Shown: piece after piece, positions 1 through 8,307 of the stretch
Position numbering within the stretch: the first letter of the stretch is position 1
How the letters are laid out: every line of letters starts with the position of its first letter
Source of the DNA: Micrococcales bacterium
GTDB lineage: Bacteria; Actinomycetota; Actinomycetes; Actinomycetales; Cellulomonadaceae
Length of the DNA: 47,444 nucleotides
NCBI GenBank assembly: GCA_009779195.1
Contig: WRET01000019.1
Span: 1 to 47,444, forward strand
Direction of reading: 5' to 3'
Program-made: the position numbers and the translations under genes
The notes under the pieces: model-generated
What the model saw: only the letters and a program-made list of their open reading frames with translations
Told to the model about the DNA's origin: nothing
The model's database searches: none

Positions 1-8
1 CGCGGCAC

Positions 9-67
9 CTCGCGGCGTTGTCGTCAGTTGCGATAGCGCTGCTATCGCGCCCTCCTCCGCCTTGCGA
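9..67. repeat. Structured intergenic repeat, left copy
   Basis: This element shares three blocks with the right end of the window in the same order and orientation: CTCGCGGCGTTGTCG (9-23), AGCGCTGCT (35-43) and CCTCCGCCTTGCGA (54-67). The central block is the tip of a perfect hairpin, CGATAGC-GCT-GCTATCG (31-47). The outer blocks can pair through GGCG/CGCC and GCG/CGC with a two-base bulge. It lies just past the 3' end of the minus-strand reductase gene. What is seen is the sequence match and the dyads; any role as terminator, nucleoid site or mobile repeat is inference. Confidence 0.7.
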
Positions 68-119
68 TGCACCACGTCTGACGCCGCCTTCTTATGCAGC
101 GAACTCACCGGACAGGACA

Positions 120-1169
120 CTAGGTCGGCAGCACCCTTTCGCTGATCACAGGCGGCAGCCCAGCGTTGTCGGCGAACTTCGTCACCGCATCGACGAGCCC
201 CGGGGGACCGCACACGTAGATGTCCGGAGCAGTCCCGGTGTGTGCGTCGACCGCTGTGCGCAGGGAGCCGAGCAGGTCGCCGACCGAACCAGCCCAGCTG
301 TCGTCAGGGTGTTCGACGCAGACCGCGACTTTCAGCGTGGGCATCGTCGTGATGAGCTTGCCCACGACTGGCAGCCGCGGGAGGTCCGCAAGGGTCGGCA
401 CACCCAGGAACAGGCGGACCGGGTGAGGTTCGCCCCACTCGGCCATACGCCGCACCATCGACAGCACCGCGCTGAGCCCAGTACCTCCTGCCACGAACCA
501 CCGCGGACGGCGCCCCGACTCGCGCAGCCCGAACGCTCCCGTGGGCCCGTGCAGCACCAGCCGTTGTTCGGCTGGCCACCGCTCGAGCAAGTCTTGGCAG
601 AACCCCGAGAAGTACCCGTCGGGGCGCGCCGTGACCAACAGCTCGGCGACCCCTTCCCAGTTGCCCGTGTTGGCCAGGGAGTACGCCCGTCGCCGCTCGT
701 CGCCGGGCACCTGGACCTCCACGAACTGCCCAGGGTCGAACTGGTACCCAGCACCAGCCGACTCGTCAGGGTCGAGCGCGACACGCACCCACACCATCTG
801 CGAGGCGACCTGCGCGACATCGGTGACCACACCCTCGCGCCGCCTCGGCACCCCGTCGGTGACCCGCGACCGGGGGTACGACGCCGTGACGTCGACCGGA
901 CCGCTCACGTAGGTGCAGCACGCCAGCACCGTGCCGCCAGCGACAGCATCCGGGGGCAGTGCTTCGCACGAGTGCGGCCCGAGCCTGTAGCTGCCGGTCG
1001 CCTTCGTGTGGCACGACCCGCAGGTGCCCTGGTGGCAAAGGCCGGGCAGCACGTACCCAGCGGCGGCGGCGGCGTCGAGCACCGACATGCCCTCGGGAAC
1101 GTCGAAGGTCAACGTCACCTGGTCTGACGTGGTGAGCCGGACGGTGTGCGACGTGCCGTCCACGCTCAC
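120..1169 (-). CDS. 2Fe-2S ferredoxin / FAD / NAD(P)H oxidoreductase
   Basis: A 349-residue electron-transfer flavoprotein with an N-terminal plant-type ferredoxin domain (cysteines in CHQGTCGSC, then a later CC), an FAD-binding domain with the RRAYSLAN flavin motif, and a C-terminal NAD domain with AGGTGLS and CGPPG. The domain order Fd-FAD-NAD is that of BenC/MmoC-type reductases; Hcr has the ferredoxin last. It would pass electrons from NAD(P)H to an oxygenase or another redox partner, and no such partner lies in the window. I chose the GTG at 1169 because it overlaps the TGA of an 18-codon upstream ORF as GTGA, which implies translational coupling. A TTG start at 1217 is the alternative. 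A Crp/Fnr regulator gene precedes it. Confidence 0.85.
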   Translation of the reverse strand: MSVDGTSHTVRLTTSDQVTLTFDVPEGMSVLDAAAAAGYVLPGLCHQGTCGSCHTKATGSYRLGPHSCEALPPDAVAGGTVLACCTYVSGPVDVTASYPRSRVTDGVPRRREGVVTDVAQVASQMVWVRVALDPDESAGAGYQFDPGQFVEVQVPGDERRRAYSLANTGNWEGVAELLVTARPDGYFSGFCQDLLERWPAEQRLVLHGPTGAFGLRESGRRPRWFVAGGTGLSAVLSMVRRMAEWGEPHPVRLFLGVPTLADLPRLPVVGKLITTMPTLKVAVCVEHPDDSWAGSVGDLLGSLRTAVDAHTGTAPDIYVCGPPGLVDAVTKFADNAGLPPVISERVLPT

Positions 1170-1222
1170 CCCAGCACCACAGTCAGGCCCACCAGCACGT
1201 CCACCGGCTGGCAACAAAACAC
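1166..1222 (-). CDS. 18-codon Cys-Cys leader peptide, coupled to the reductase
   Basis: GTG at 1222 opens an 18-codon frame, read with Met as MFCCQPVDVLVGLTVVLG. It is preceded by a GAGGGAG ribosome binding site five bases upstream. Its TGA overlaps the GTG start of the downstream reductase (GTGA). Two adjacent Cys codons sit at positions 3-4. Short Cys-rich ORFs that overlap the next gene act as cysteine-responsive attenuators in actinobacteria. Applying that role here is inference; cysK nearby makes it attractive. It could instead only help load ribosomes on the reductase message. Confidence 0.5.
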   Translation of the reverse strand: MFCCQPVDVLVGLTVVLG

Positions 1223-1287
1223 GTGGACTCCCTCGTTGGCGGGTCAGGCTCTGGCGCTCGACGTCACGAGGCCGCCTCCACCAGCTC

Positions 1288-1303
1288 CTTGGCTATGGTC
1301 AAG
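1288..1303 (-). promoter_or_regulatory. Candidate Crp/Fnr-type operator upstream of the reductase
   Basis: The dyad CTTGGCTATGGTCAAG has the TTG-N8-CAA core of Fnr/Dnr boxes, with half-sites TTGGC and GTCAA. It is centred about 74 bases upstream of the leader ORF start, and the next gene upstream encodes a Crp/Fnr regulator. The pairing of this regulator with this site is inferred. Confidence 0.4.
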
Positions 1304-1382
1304 AATGACCCCAAAACCCTTGGCGCACGATCCCAGCCCCCCATTGATCCCACCTTTCGGCATCACCGGCCCAGGGCGGGCT

Positions 1383-2063
1383 TCAGTGCACAGTGGGGCC
1401 GGGCCCGGCGGCAGGGGTCAGGGCTGACGGGTCCAGCAAGACGATCTGCGCCCCGTGGACCTCGATGAGCCCTGTGTCGGACAGCTCGCGCAGGGTCCGC
1501 GAGAACGTCTCAGGCGTCAGGCTCAGACGCGAGGCGAGCACTGCCTTCGTGGCGGGCAGCTGCACGATGGTTCCCGGCCCAGGGTCTTCACCGGCGAGGC
1601 CCAGCAAGAAACCCACGACCCGCTGCCGTCCTGACCACAAGGTGACCGCGGCGACATCGCGGACCATGGTGTGCAGCCGCACCGCCATCCCAGCCAGCAT
1701 CCGCCGGGCGAACGTCGGGTCCCGGTCCACCAGGTCGGTGACCACGTCAGCGATCCGCAGCACCTGCGAGCTGGCCAACCCTGTCGCGGTGACCGGGTAG
1801 GGCTGGCCCGTGAACACCACAGCCTCGCCGAACGTCTCCCCGGGCCGGATGAGCTCGAGGATCTTCTCTGGTCCGTCACCGCTGCTCAGAGCGAGCTTGA
1901 CCTGCCCGGAGACCACCGCGAAGAACGCCGTGGCTGGCTCCCCGGCGTGGAACAGCACCTCACCGCGTCCCAGGTGGACCAGGCGGCACGCCGAGGCCAC
2001 CTGGTCCAGCTGGTCTGGGTCGAGCCGGGAGAACAACGGCAGACGTCCGAGAACTTCACGCAC
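1383..2063 (-). CDS. Crp/Fnr-family transcriptional regulator
   Basis: A 226-residue regulator: an N-terminal cyclic-nucleotide-binding-like beta-roll (residues about 5-120, with GEVLFHAGEPA and the GETFGEA turn), a long dimerisation helix, and a C-terminal winged helix-turn-helix near residues 165-200 (ASRLSLTPETFSRTLREL). The effector-domain residues do not clearly match cAMP-binding Crp. There is no N-terminal cysteine cluster as in Fnr, so a Dnr-like, haem or other sensor is possible. It starts with GTG at 2063, 44 bases after the cysK stop, and precedes the reductase. It may control the reductase through the dyad at 1288-1303. The sensed signal is unknown. Confidence 0.85.
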   Translation of the reverse strand: MREVLGRLPLFSRLDPDQLDQVASACRLVHLGRGEVLFHAGEPATAFFAVVSGQVKLALSSGDGPEKILELIRPGETFGEAVVFTGQPYPVTATGLASSQVLRIADVVTDLVDRDPTFARRMLAGMAVRLHTMVRDVAAVTLWSGRQRVVGFLLGLAGEDPGPGTIVQLPATKAVLASRLSLTPETFSRTLRELSDTGLIEVHGAQIVLLDPSALTPAAGPGPTVH

Positions 2064-2107
2064 CGGGCTACTGTGCCACGTCCCGGGTGGCTGTCGCGGC
2101 CATCACG

Positions 2108-3040
2108 TCATTCCACCAGGTCCGCGAACAGCACGGTGGACAGGTAGCGCTCGCCGAACGACGGCACGATCACCACGATCAGCTTGCCCGCGTTCTGCGG
2201 CCGCTGTGCGACGAGCGAAGCCGCGTGCAGCGCAGCGCCTGACGACAGACCCACGAGCAGCCCTTCTTCCACGGCTGCCCGCCGTGCCATGGCCACCGCA
2301 GTCTCCCCAGGCACGTCGATGACCTCGTCGCACACAGTGGTGTCCAGGACCTGCGGGACGAAGTTGGGCCCGATGCCTTGGATGAGGTGCGGCCCGGCCT
2401 GACCACCGTTGAGGACCGGCGACTCAGCCGGTTCCACCCCGATCATCTGCACCGACGGTTTGCGGGCCTTGAGCACCTGGCCGACACCGGTGATCGTCCC
2501 GCCGGTGCCGACACCGCAGACCACGATGTCGACCGCTCCGTCGGTGTCTCCCCAGATCTCCTCGGCGGTCGTGGACCGGTGGGCTGCTGGGCCCGCGGGG
2601 TTGGTGAACTGACGGGCCAGCACAGCCCCCGGGGTTTTCGCGGCGACCTGCTCGGCATGGTCCACCGCGCCTTGCATCCCTTCGGAGGCGGGGGTGAGCA
2701 CCAGCTCGGCACCGAAGGCGCGCAGCACGGCGCGGCGTTCGGCGGACATGGACTCGGGCATGGTCAGCACGACGTGGTACCCGCGGACCGCGGCGACGAA
2801 CGCCAACGAGATCCCGGTGTTGCCGCTGGTGGCTTCGACGATGGTGCCGCCTGGGGCCAGCTCGCCAGATCTTTCTGCGGCGTCGATGATGGCCACGCCA
2901 ACCCGGTCTTTGACCGACCCGGCAGGATTGTAGAACTCGAGCTTGGCGACGAGGGTGGCACCGCCGTCGGTGAGGCGGTTGATCTTGACCAGGGGTGTTC
3001 GTCCGACGAGCGCTGTGGCGTCGGCATAGATACGTGACAT
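2108..3040 (-). CDS. cysK: Cysteine synthase (O-acetylserine sulfhydrylase)
   Basis: A 310-residue PLP enzyme that makes cysteine from O-acetylserine and sulfide. The lysine that binds PLP is in NPAGSVKDR (K44). The asparagine/substrate loop TSGNTG and the phosphate-binding GTGGT are intact, and the length is normal for CysK. The ATG at 3040 has a strong AGGAG site 8 bases upstream; an upstream in-frame start is unlikely. The usual partner cysE is not beside it. Instead it is first in a minus-strand run with a Crp/Fnr gene and a reductase gene. It is divergent from the EAL-domain gene. Confidence 0.95.
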   Translation of the reverse strand: MSRIYADATALVGRTPLVKINRLTDGGATLVAKLEFYNPAGSVKDRVGVAIIDAAERSGELAPGGTIVEATSGNTGISLAFVAAVRGYHVVLTMPESMSAERRAVLRAFGAELVLTPASEGMQGAVDHAEQVAAKTPGAVLARQFTNPAGPAAHRSTTAEEIWGDTDGAVDIVVCGVGTGGTITGVGQVLKARKPSVQMIGVEPAESPVLNGGQAGPHLIQGIGPNFVPQVLDTTVCDEVIDVPGETAVAMARRAAVEEGLLVGLSSGAALHAASLVAQRPQNAGKLIVVIVPSFGERYLSTVLFADLVE

Positions 3041-3214
3041 CGAGGCTGCTCCTAGGTGGACGACACGCCCGGCTTCGGGCATCGGCGCACAATCTGAGAC
3101 CTATCGCGCCGAGAGCTCCAGGACATAGGTGGTTCCAGTCGTGTCGTGCCTGTCGACTGGGTGTCACACTGGAAAGGTATGGGCGAGACGACGAGGGACG
3201 GAGGCCGACGAGTC

Positions 3215-5800
3215 ATGACCGTCGAGCCTGGTTCGCCTGCGGAAGCGGCCATGTCGCTGAGGGTACCGCGCTTCGTCTTCGCAGGTGCAGGCGTGGCTGG
3301 CGTGGCTCTCGTCGTCGGTGGCGACCGTCTGGCCGTCAGGTTGCTCGCCGCGCTGGTGCTGCTCGCCGCCGTTGTGGCTGGCGGTGTGGCGGCCCGCCGG
3401 CACAGCCCAGCGGTGCACCCGGTCGGGTGGCTCGTCATGGTCGGGGTCACTCTGACGGGGGTGTCGCTGCTCGGACCGGGTCGTCCGCAGTGGGCAGCGG
3501 TCGCGGGGACGGGTCTGGTCGCCGCAGCGCTGGTGCTCCGGGGGGTGCAGGGCGACCGTCGGTGGTCACGGTCCGCGGCGGCCGGGCTGGTCGGGGTTTC
3601 CGTGCTGGCGGCCTTGGTCGCCTTGGGCGTGCACGCCGGGGCGTTCGGCCACGGCGCGGTGACGAGTGCGACGAACCTCGTGAGCCTGGCGGGTGTTGGT
3701 GTGCTGACCACGAGGGTCGCGTCCCGTTCGCCCACCGTGCCCGACCGGTATGTGCTGGCAGGGGCGGGGACGTTGTTCGCCGGACAGCTGGTGCTCATGG
3801 TCTCGTCGGCCGCGGGGCACGCGCTGACGCTCGTCGGGGCAGTGACCGCTGTGCTCGCCCAGGCGTGGCTGCCCGTCGGGCAACCCGGCCCGCAGCATCC
3901 GCCGCCTGTGCTGTTGACCCAACCTTCGTCGTGGCGGCTGTGGGTGCCGCTCGTCGGGTCGTTGGCCTTGCCGGTGGCTGGCCTCGTCGGCGTGTGGAGC
4001 GCCGACGACCCGCGCCTGGTGGTCGCCGCTGGTGCCCAGCTGGTGCTCGTGGGCATGCTCGTCATCGCTGTGCTGCGGCTTGCCTACGACCGCGCCCACC
4101 AGGTCGGGCGGGTCACCGAGCTCGCCGAGACCCACCCGGTGACAGGCTTGGCGAACCGCCACCGCTTCCTGGCAGACGTCACCAGCGTGCTCGACACGGC
4201 GAAAACCCCTGTCACGGTCGTGCTCGTCGCTCTGGAGAGCTTCACCGAGCTGCGTGCCCGCCTCGGCGAGGCGACTGCCGAATCCCTCGAAGTCGCGTGC
4301 GCGCAGCGCCTGGTCGACCACGCCCGCGACGCTTTCGCCGTCGGCCACCTGCGCGCTGATGTCGTCGCGCTGGTCTTCGACGTCATGAACGCCGAGCGAG
4401 CCAGCGTCCGGGCGCAGGGTTTCATCGACGCGCTGCGCGAGCCGATCGAGCTGCCGCAGCTGAGCATGTCGATCGGGGCGATCGTCGGGATGGCTACCTC
4501 GAACCCCTCTTCTAGCGCCGAGGACCTGCTCGCCTCAGCAGAGCTGGCCCTGGCAGCCGCCCGCGGCCCCGGTGGTCCGATGGTCCGTTTCACCCCCGAG
4601 CTCGAACGCCGCGACGCGGTGGCCGCCCAGCTGGTCGGCGAGCTGTCCGAAGCTATCGCCCACGGTGAGGTCCTGGCGTACTTCCAGCCCCAGCTCGATC
4701 TCGCGACGAACCGGGTCACAGGCGCTGAGGCCCTGGTGCGCTGGGTGCACCCCGCGTTGGGCCTGCTCAGCCCCGCAGCTTTCGTCCCGGCAGCCGAAGT
4801 CACGGGCACCGTCCGCCAGATCACCGTCCACGTCTTGGACCAGGCGTTGTACTGGTGCGCCCGCTGGTCACGCGCCGGGCGTCCTCTGAACGTCTCGGTC
4901 AACCTGTCGACCCGCGACCTGCTGCACGCCCGTATCGTCGACGACGTGCGCGAGGCCCTCGCCCGCCACTCCCTGCCTGCCTCACGCCTGGAGCTGGAGA
5001 TCACCGAGACCGCCGCCATGGCCGACGTCGCCCTGTCGCGCCGTGTCCTGACCGACCTCGCCCGTCTCGGTGTGACGATCTCGATCGACGACTACGGAAC
5101 TGGCTACGGTTCCCTGGCTTACCTGCAACAGCTCCCGGTGCGCCGGCTGAAGATCGACCGGACCTTCGTCGCGCGGATCCTCGACGACGAAGCGTCCATG
5201 GCGATCGTCCGCTCGACGATCGAGCTCGCTGGGCGCCTGGGCCTGGACACCGTCGCCGAGGGTGTCGAGGACGAGGCCACAGTCCACCGCCTGCGCGAGT
5301 TCGGCTGCGGTTCGGTCCAGGGTTTCGGTCTGGCAGCACCCATGTCACCGGAGAGCTTCGAACGCGCTGTGTGGCGCCTGGAGCACCGCCCACGCCCCAC
5401 CGTCGCCGCTGTCCGCCCCCGCACCTCCGACTCTCCACCACCCCCCGTCGTCCCACCCCAGCAAGACGCCCAAGACCCCGGCTGGTGGAGCGAGGTCCCC
5501 CCGTCACCAGCCGACCCCGCCCGGCCCGAAACGGTCCCGTCATCCGCCGCCCCCGCTCCCGTCCGGCTCGAAAAGGTCCCGTCACCTGCTGAGCCCGCCC
5601 CAACCTCTGGTCCGCTCAGCACCGTCCCGTCCCCTTCCGAGCCCGACTCAGCCCCCGCTCATCTCAGCACCGTCCCGTCCCCCCGCAGCCGTGCCTCAGA
5701 ACCCTTCGAGTGGCCCATCCCTCGTGAGCCCACCCGCCGAGAGCGACGCCAGCACGACGACGAGTCGAATCTTTTTTCGCACCCCGCAGACCCCACCTGA
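3215..5800 (+). CDS. Membrane c-di-GMP phosphodiesterase (degenerate GGDEF + EAL)
   Basis: An 861-residue protein with about eight to ten hydrophobic segments in residues 25-300, a GGDEF-fold domain (about 305-460), an EAL domain (about 475-720) and a Pro/Ser/Glu-rich tail. The GGDEF signature is replaced by a sequence around HLRADVVALVF, so diguanylate cyclase activity is not expected. The EAL domain keeps AEALVRW (E505), NVSVNLS, LEITET, IDDYGTGYGSL, the catalytic KIDR lysine and AEGVED, so it should hydrolyse c-di-GMP. The inactive GGDEF may sense GTP. I chose the ATG at 3215 for its GGAGG site; ATG at 3179 is an alternative. The tail is low-complexity with repeated VPSP-type units and may be disordered. 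Confidence 0.9.
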   Translation: MTVEPGSPAEAAMSLRVPRFVFAGAGVAGVALVVGGDRLAVRLLAALVLLAAVVAGGVAARRHSPAVHPVGWLVMVGVTLTGVSLLGPGRPQWAAVAGTGLVAAALVLRGVQGDRRWSRSAAAGLVGVSVLAALVALGVHAGAFGHGAVTSATNLVSLAGVGVLTTRVASRSPTVPDRYVLAGAGTLFAGQLVLMVSSAAGHALTLVGAVTAVLAQAWLPVGQPGPQHPPPVLLTQPSSWRLWVPLVGSLALPVAGLVGVWSADDPRLVVAAGAQLVLVGMLVIAVLRLAYDRAHQVGRVTELAETHPVTGLANRHRFLADVTSVLDTAKTPVTVVLVALESFTELRARLGEATAESLEVACAQRLVDHARDAFAVGHLRADVVALVFDVMNAERASVRAQGFIDALREPIELPQLSMSIGAIVGMATSNPSSSAEDLLASAELALAAARGPGGPMVRFTPELERRDAVAAQLVGELSEAIAHGEVLAYFQPQLDLATNRVTGAEALVRWVHPALGLLSPAAFVPAAEVTGTVRQITVHVLDQALYWCARWSRAGRPLNVSVNLSTRDLLHARIVDDVREALARHSLPASRLELEITETAAMADVALSRRVLTDLARLGVTISIDDYGTGYGSLAYLQQLPVRRLKIDRTFVARILDDEASMAIVRSTIELAGRLGLDTVAEGVEDEATVHRLREFGCGSVQGFGLAAPMSPESFERAVWRLEHRPRPTVAAVRPRTSDSPPPPVVPPQQDAQDPGWWSEVPPSPADPARPETVPSSAAPAPVRLEKVPSPAEPAPTSGPLSTVPSPSEPDSAPAHLSTVPSPRSRASEPFEWPIPREPTRRERRQHDDESNLFSHPADPT

Positions 5801-5816
5801 CCTGCACCTTCACCAG

Positions 5817-5887
5817 AGCGGACGACGGGAATCGAACCCGCGTAGCCAGTTTGGAAGACTGGGGCTCTACCATTGAGCTACGTCCGC
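5817..5887 (-). tRNA. tRNA-Gly(TCC)
   Basis: Reading the minus strand, the acceptor stem GCGGACG/CGTCCGC, D arm, anticodon stem with loop CTTCCAA (anticodon TCC) and T arm GGGTTCGATTCCC fold as a canonical tRNA. The length is 71 bases including the discriminator. CCA is not encoded. Confidence 0.97.
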
Positions 5888-5948
5888 ACGGCCCTCCCAG
5901 CTCGGGAGACCGGCTCAAGAGTACCGGTTCAGCCGTCAGACAGGTTCA

Positions 5949-6025
5949 CGGGATGTGGCGCAGGTTGGTAGCGCGTCCGCTTTGGGAGCGGAAGGTCGCC
6001 GGTTCGAATCCGGTCATCCCGACCA
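5949..6025 (+). tRNA. tRNA-Pro(TGG)
   Basis: The acceptor stem CGGGATG pairs with CATCCCG. The anticodon loop TTTGGGA gives anticodon TGG, and the T arm is CCGGTTCGAATCCGG. CCA is encoded at 6023-6025. A strong hairpin follows. The accessory region starts directly downstream, but I found no second copy of its 3' end that would mark an attachment site. Confidence 0.97.
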
Positions 6026-6036
6026 GAGTTGCTTCG

Positions 6037-6474
6037 TTAGAACCTCCGGCACGACGACCGTGCCGGAGGTTCTTCGCATGTCCGGGTATGCGCTCTGACC
6101 TGCGGTGACGCAGGATGTAGGCGATGTAGCAGGCGCAGGCGTCGCCGCCGGTCGCTTGGTCGGTGGGGCAGGTCTGGACGGTCTGGAGACCTACCTCGGT
6201 GGTCGGAGTGTCGGTTCTGGCCTGACGCTGCTGAGGCACGAGCATCCGGTGAGTTGTTGGGGGAGTGGTGTCCTCGTACGGCCGTGGAGTCTGTGTCCGG
6301 AGCCGGGTACTCGCCTGCTACTGCCATGTCCCGATCTAGCCGCTCGCTCAAGTCATCCGACACCAACTCGGCCACCCCTGGCCTGGTCTGGGTGGGCTCC
6401 TGGGCGAGGGCCAGGTACAGCACCTCGGTGATCCTAGGGCCGACGAGCTCGTAGCGGTCCGTCCGACAGGTCAC
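6037..6474 (-). CDS. Doubtful ORF coupled to the upstream hypothetical gene
   Basis: GTG at 6474 overlaps the TGA of the upstream gene as GTGA, which suggests coupling. The first 50 or so codons look protein-like (EVLYLALAQEP, AELVSDDLSERLDRD). The rest is Arg/Pro-rich, reads like a wrong frame, and runs into the tRNA-Pro terminator hairpin. The true gene probably ends or is frameshifted near 6300. No family recognised. Confidence 0.25.
   Translation of the reverse strand: MTCRTDRYELVGPRITEVLYLALAQEPTQTRPGVAELVSDDLSERLDRDMAVAGEYPAPDTDSTAVRGHHSPNNSPDARASAASGQNRHSDHRGRSPDRPDLPHRPSDRRRRLRLLHRLHPASPQVRAHTRTCEEPPARSSCRRF
6039..6073 (+). terminator. Hairpin terminator after tRNA-Pro
   Basis: A perfect stem of 14-15 base pairs (GAACCTCCGGCACG with its complement) closes a five-base loop at 6054-6058. 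It starts 14 bases past the encoded CCA. It is followed by TTCGC rather than a long T run, as is common for actinobacterial terminators. Confidence 0.7.
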
Positions 6475-7043
6475 CGGATCTTTTTGAGGATCTTTTCGAG
6501 CGCTTCATCCTCGATAGGCATCAGGGACAGCACACCGTTGGTGCGCGCCCACACGACGTAGCGGCATTCCTGCGCTGCCGCATCCTTGGCGCTGGAGCAG
6601 CAGGATTCGTGCGCGAAGACGACCTCCGGCCAGGCTCGGTTGAACAGCGCCCTCACTGCCAGCAAGGCTCGAAGGTCGTCCTGATATTTCGTCGACGGAT
6701 CGTCGAGGAGCTTCAACTCAAACGACAGGATGTTTCTGTGCAGCATTTCGAGCTGTTTCTGAGTGAGAGAATGGGCGATCTGCTGCGCCGACGCCACGTC
6801 GCGTGGCACACCGTTGACAGAGAACAGGTACGCATACGTGATGCTCCCAGCCCGGGGCTGGTAGTCATACATCAGGGTGAACAACCTGGCGACGCCGCGC
6901 TCGGTGGCGTTGAAGTAGATTTTGTCGGACTTCTTGGAGTTGTTCGTGAACACGCCATGGGCTATCGGCTTCAGTGTTCCGGTGCTCTCGAACCGGGCCG
7001 TCAGCTGGGCTGCCTCGTCCCACCAGCCTGCGTTGGGATCCAT
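6471..7043 (-). CDS. Hypothetical protein, 190 aa
   Basis: ATG at 7043 with AGGAG 8 bases upstream. The frame is open further upstream, but that part is the remnant of a helix-turn-helix gene. Soluble, no signal peptide or membrane span; aromatic- and Lys-rich stretches (DPNAGWWDEAAQL at the start, EKILKKIR at the end) and a CC pair near residue 148. I do not recognise a family. Its codon use is less GC-biased than in the core genes, and it sits in the accessory region next to tRNA-Pro. Confidence 0.6.
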   Translation of the reverse strand: MDPNAGWWDEAAQLTARFESTGTLKPIAHGVFTNNSKKSDKIYFNATERGVARLFTLMYDYQPRAGSITYAYLFSVNGVPRDVASAQQIAHSLTQKQLEMLHRNILSFELKLLDDPSTKYQDDLRALLAVRALFNRAWPEVVFAHESCCSSAKDAAAQECRYVVWARTNGVLSLMPIEDEALEKILKKIR

Positions 7044-7187
7044 GTTGGCTACTCCTGTTCTCGCATGCTTTGCCAACGTGATGCAAACACCCGTCCAGCC
7101 TGCCGGAAGCAGGCCGCGCGTACTGATCTTGGGCGATTTCATCCGATGAATGCGTCTCCGCTTTCGTTGATGAGCATAGCAGGCTTT

Positions 7188-7262
7188 TCGGGCGCCGATG
7201 CTCCGGAGCAGGTCTGAGACGGTCGTGCGGTGGATGCCGAACTCGCCGGCCAGCTGCTACGG
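7188..7262 (-). pseudogene. Remnant of a recombinase-type helix-turn-helix
   Basis: Minus-strand codons from 7256 read QLAGEFGIHRTTVSDLLRSI, a typical helix-turn-helix from the C-terminus of serine recombinases or related regulators. It is directly preceded in frame by TAG (7257-7259), with QSP before the stop. No catalytic domain is visible upstream. The frame runs on into the leader part of the downstream hypothetical gene, so that gene may have been joined to the fragment. Confidence 0.5.
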
Positions 7263-7364
7263 CGACTGACCGCTGGTGCGGCACCGTCGTACCCGTGACG
7301 ATCACGGCGAGCGCTTCGGCGAGAGTCGACCCGGAGCACGACAGGGCCGCACCGGCGTGGACCG

Positions 7365-7976
7365 TCAGCTCACGGCAGAACACTCGGACAGGCGGCTCCC
7401 GCGGGTGAAGGTGGTGTAGTCGCCGAGGGCGTTCTCGATACTTACCTGGTCGGCGGACTGCCACTGGTAGGAGAACTCGGACCACCCCGCATCGGTCCAG
7501 TCATAGGACGACTGCGGGGTGCTCGTGCTGGTGTAGCTCTCCACCCGGTCGAAGAGCAGCAGGTGGAAGTCTTCGGAGAGCCACGACCCTTTCTGGAGAA
7601 TCCAGCCTGCCATGGTGGTGGGTCCGTACCCGGTGGTGACGTAGTAGAACAGGTAGGTGCCATCGGGCCTGAAGCAGTACCCCTGGCCCGACCCGCCGCC
7701 GCCGTACGTGGTCAGGTCTTTGGAGCTGTACAGGAAGTCGGCGACATAGCTGGAGGTGTACCACTCGCCGACGAGCTGGGGGTCGAGGTCGAGCGGCTCG
7801 GTGCTGGTACCGGTGTCGGTACCGGTGGTTGGGTTGTCGTTCGCGCTCGTCGTGGCGGTGCCGGTGTTCTCCTCTTCTTCGAGGTACGACAGGTCGCACC
7901 CTGCCAGCACGACGACAAGGCCCACGACGAGGGGGAGGACGGCACGACAGGCCCGTCGGGTGGTAATGCTTCTCAT
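7365..7976 (-). CDS. Putative lipoprotein, 203 aa
   Basis: ATG at 7976 with GGAG 6 bases upstream. The N-terminus is a lipoprotein signal: positive residues, a hydrophobic core, then LAGC (acylated Cys at about 27). A Glu/Thr/Gly-rich linker follows, then a compact aromatic-rich domain (QLVGEWY, CFRPDGTYLFYYV, SWLSEDFHLLLFD) with a pair of cysteines (in GYCFRP and near the end) that could form a disulfide. The GEWY and DGTY turns resemble small lipocalin-like beta-barrel lipoproteins, but this is only a shape impression. It would be anchored outside the membrane. The target is unknown. Confidence 0.8.
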   Translation of the reverse strand: MRSITTRRACRAVLPLVVGLVVVLAGCDLSYLEEEENTGTATTSANDNPTTGTDTGTSTEPLDLDPQLVGEWYTSSYVADFLYSSKDLTTYGGGGSGQGYCFRPDGTYLFYYVTTGYGPTTMAGWILQKGSWLSEDFHLLLFDRVESYTSTSTPQSSYDWTDAGWSEFSYQWQSADQVSIENALGDYTTFTRGSRLSECSAVS

Positions 7977-8307
7977 GTCACGCTCCGTGGAGGTCAGCCG
8001 AAGGCGGCACAGCCGGCCTTGGCCTCAGAACGGGTGTGGACGTCGTCGTCGACCCGTCTGAGCAGGTGGTTGTGCTCTCGGTGGTCGGCGCAGCGTCGGA
8101 GCACGTTGTGCCTGGTCGCATCGTCACCGCCTCCCGCGAGCTCATCATGGCCCGTAGGATGCGTACATCAGCCCGGTTGTTCCCACCTGGTCAGCGCGGA
8201 CACGGGCTGAACCCCGCCAGGTGGGCACGAGGTCCGGGTCGGGACACAGGAACGGCGTCCAGGACCGGACCGACCGCTGCGTGGACGACTGCTCAGGAGG
8301 TACGACG
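7977..8307. other. Stretch without a recognisable gene
   Basis: No convincing coding frame. One inverted repeat is visible: CCCACCTGG at 8182-8190 and CCAGGTGGG at 8217-8225, a 9-bp stem around a 26-base loop. The open frames here look like GC-driven chance frames. Confidence 0.5.
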
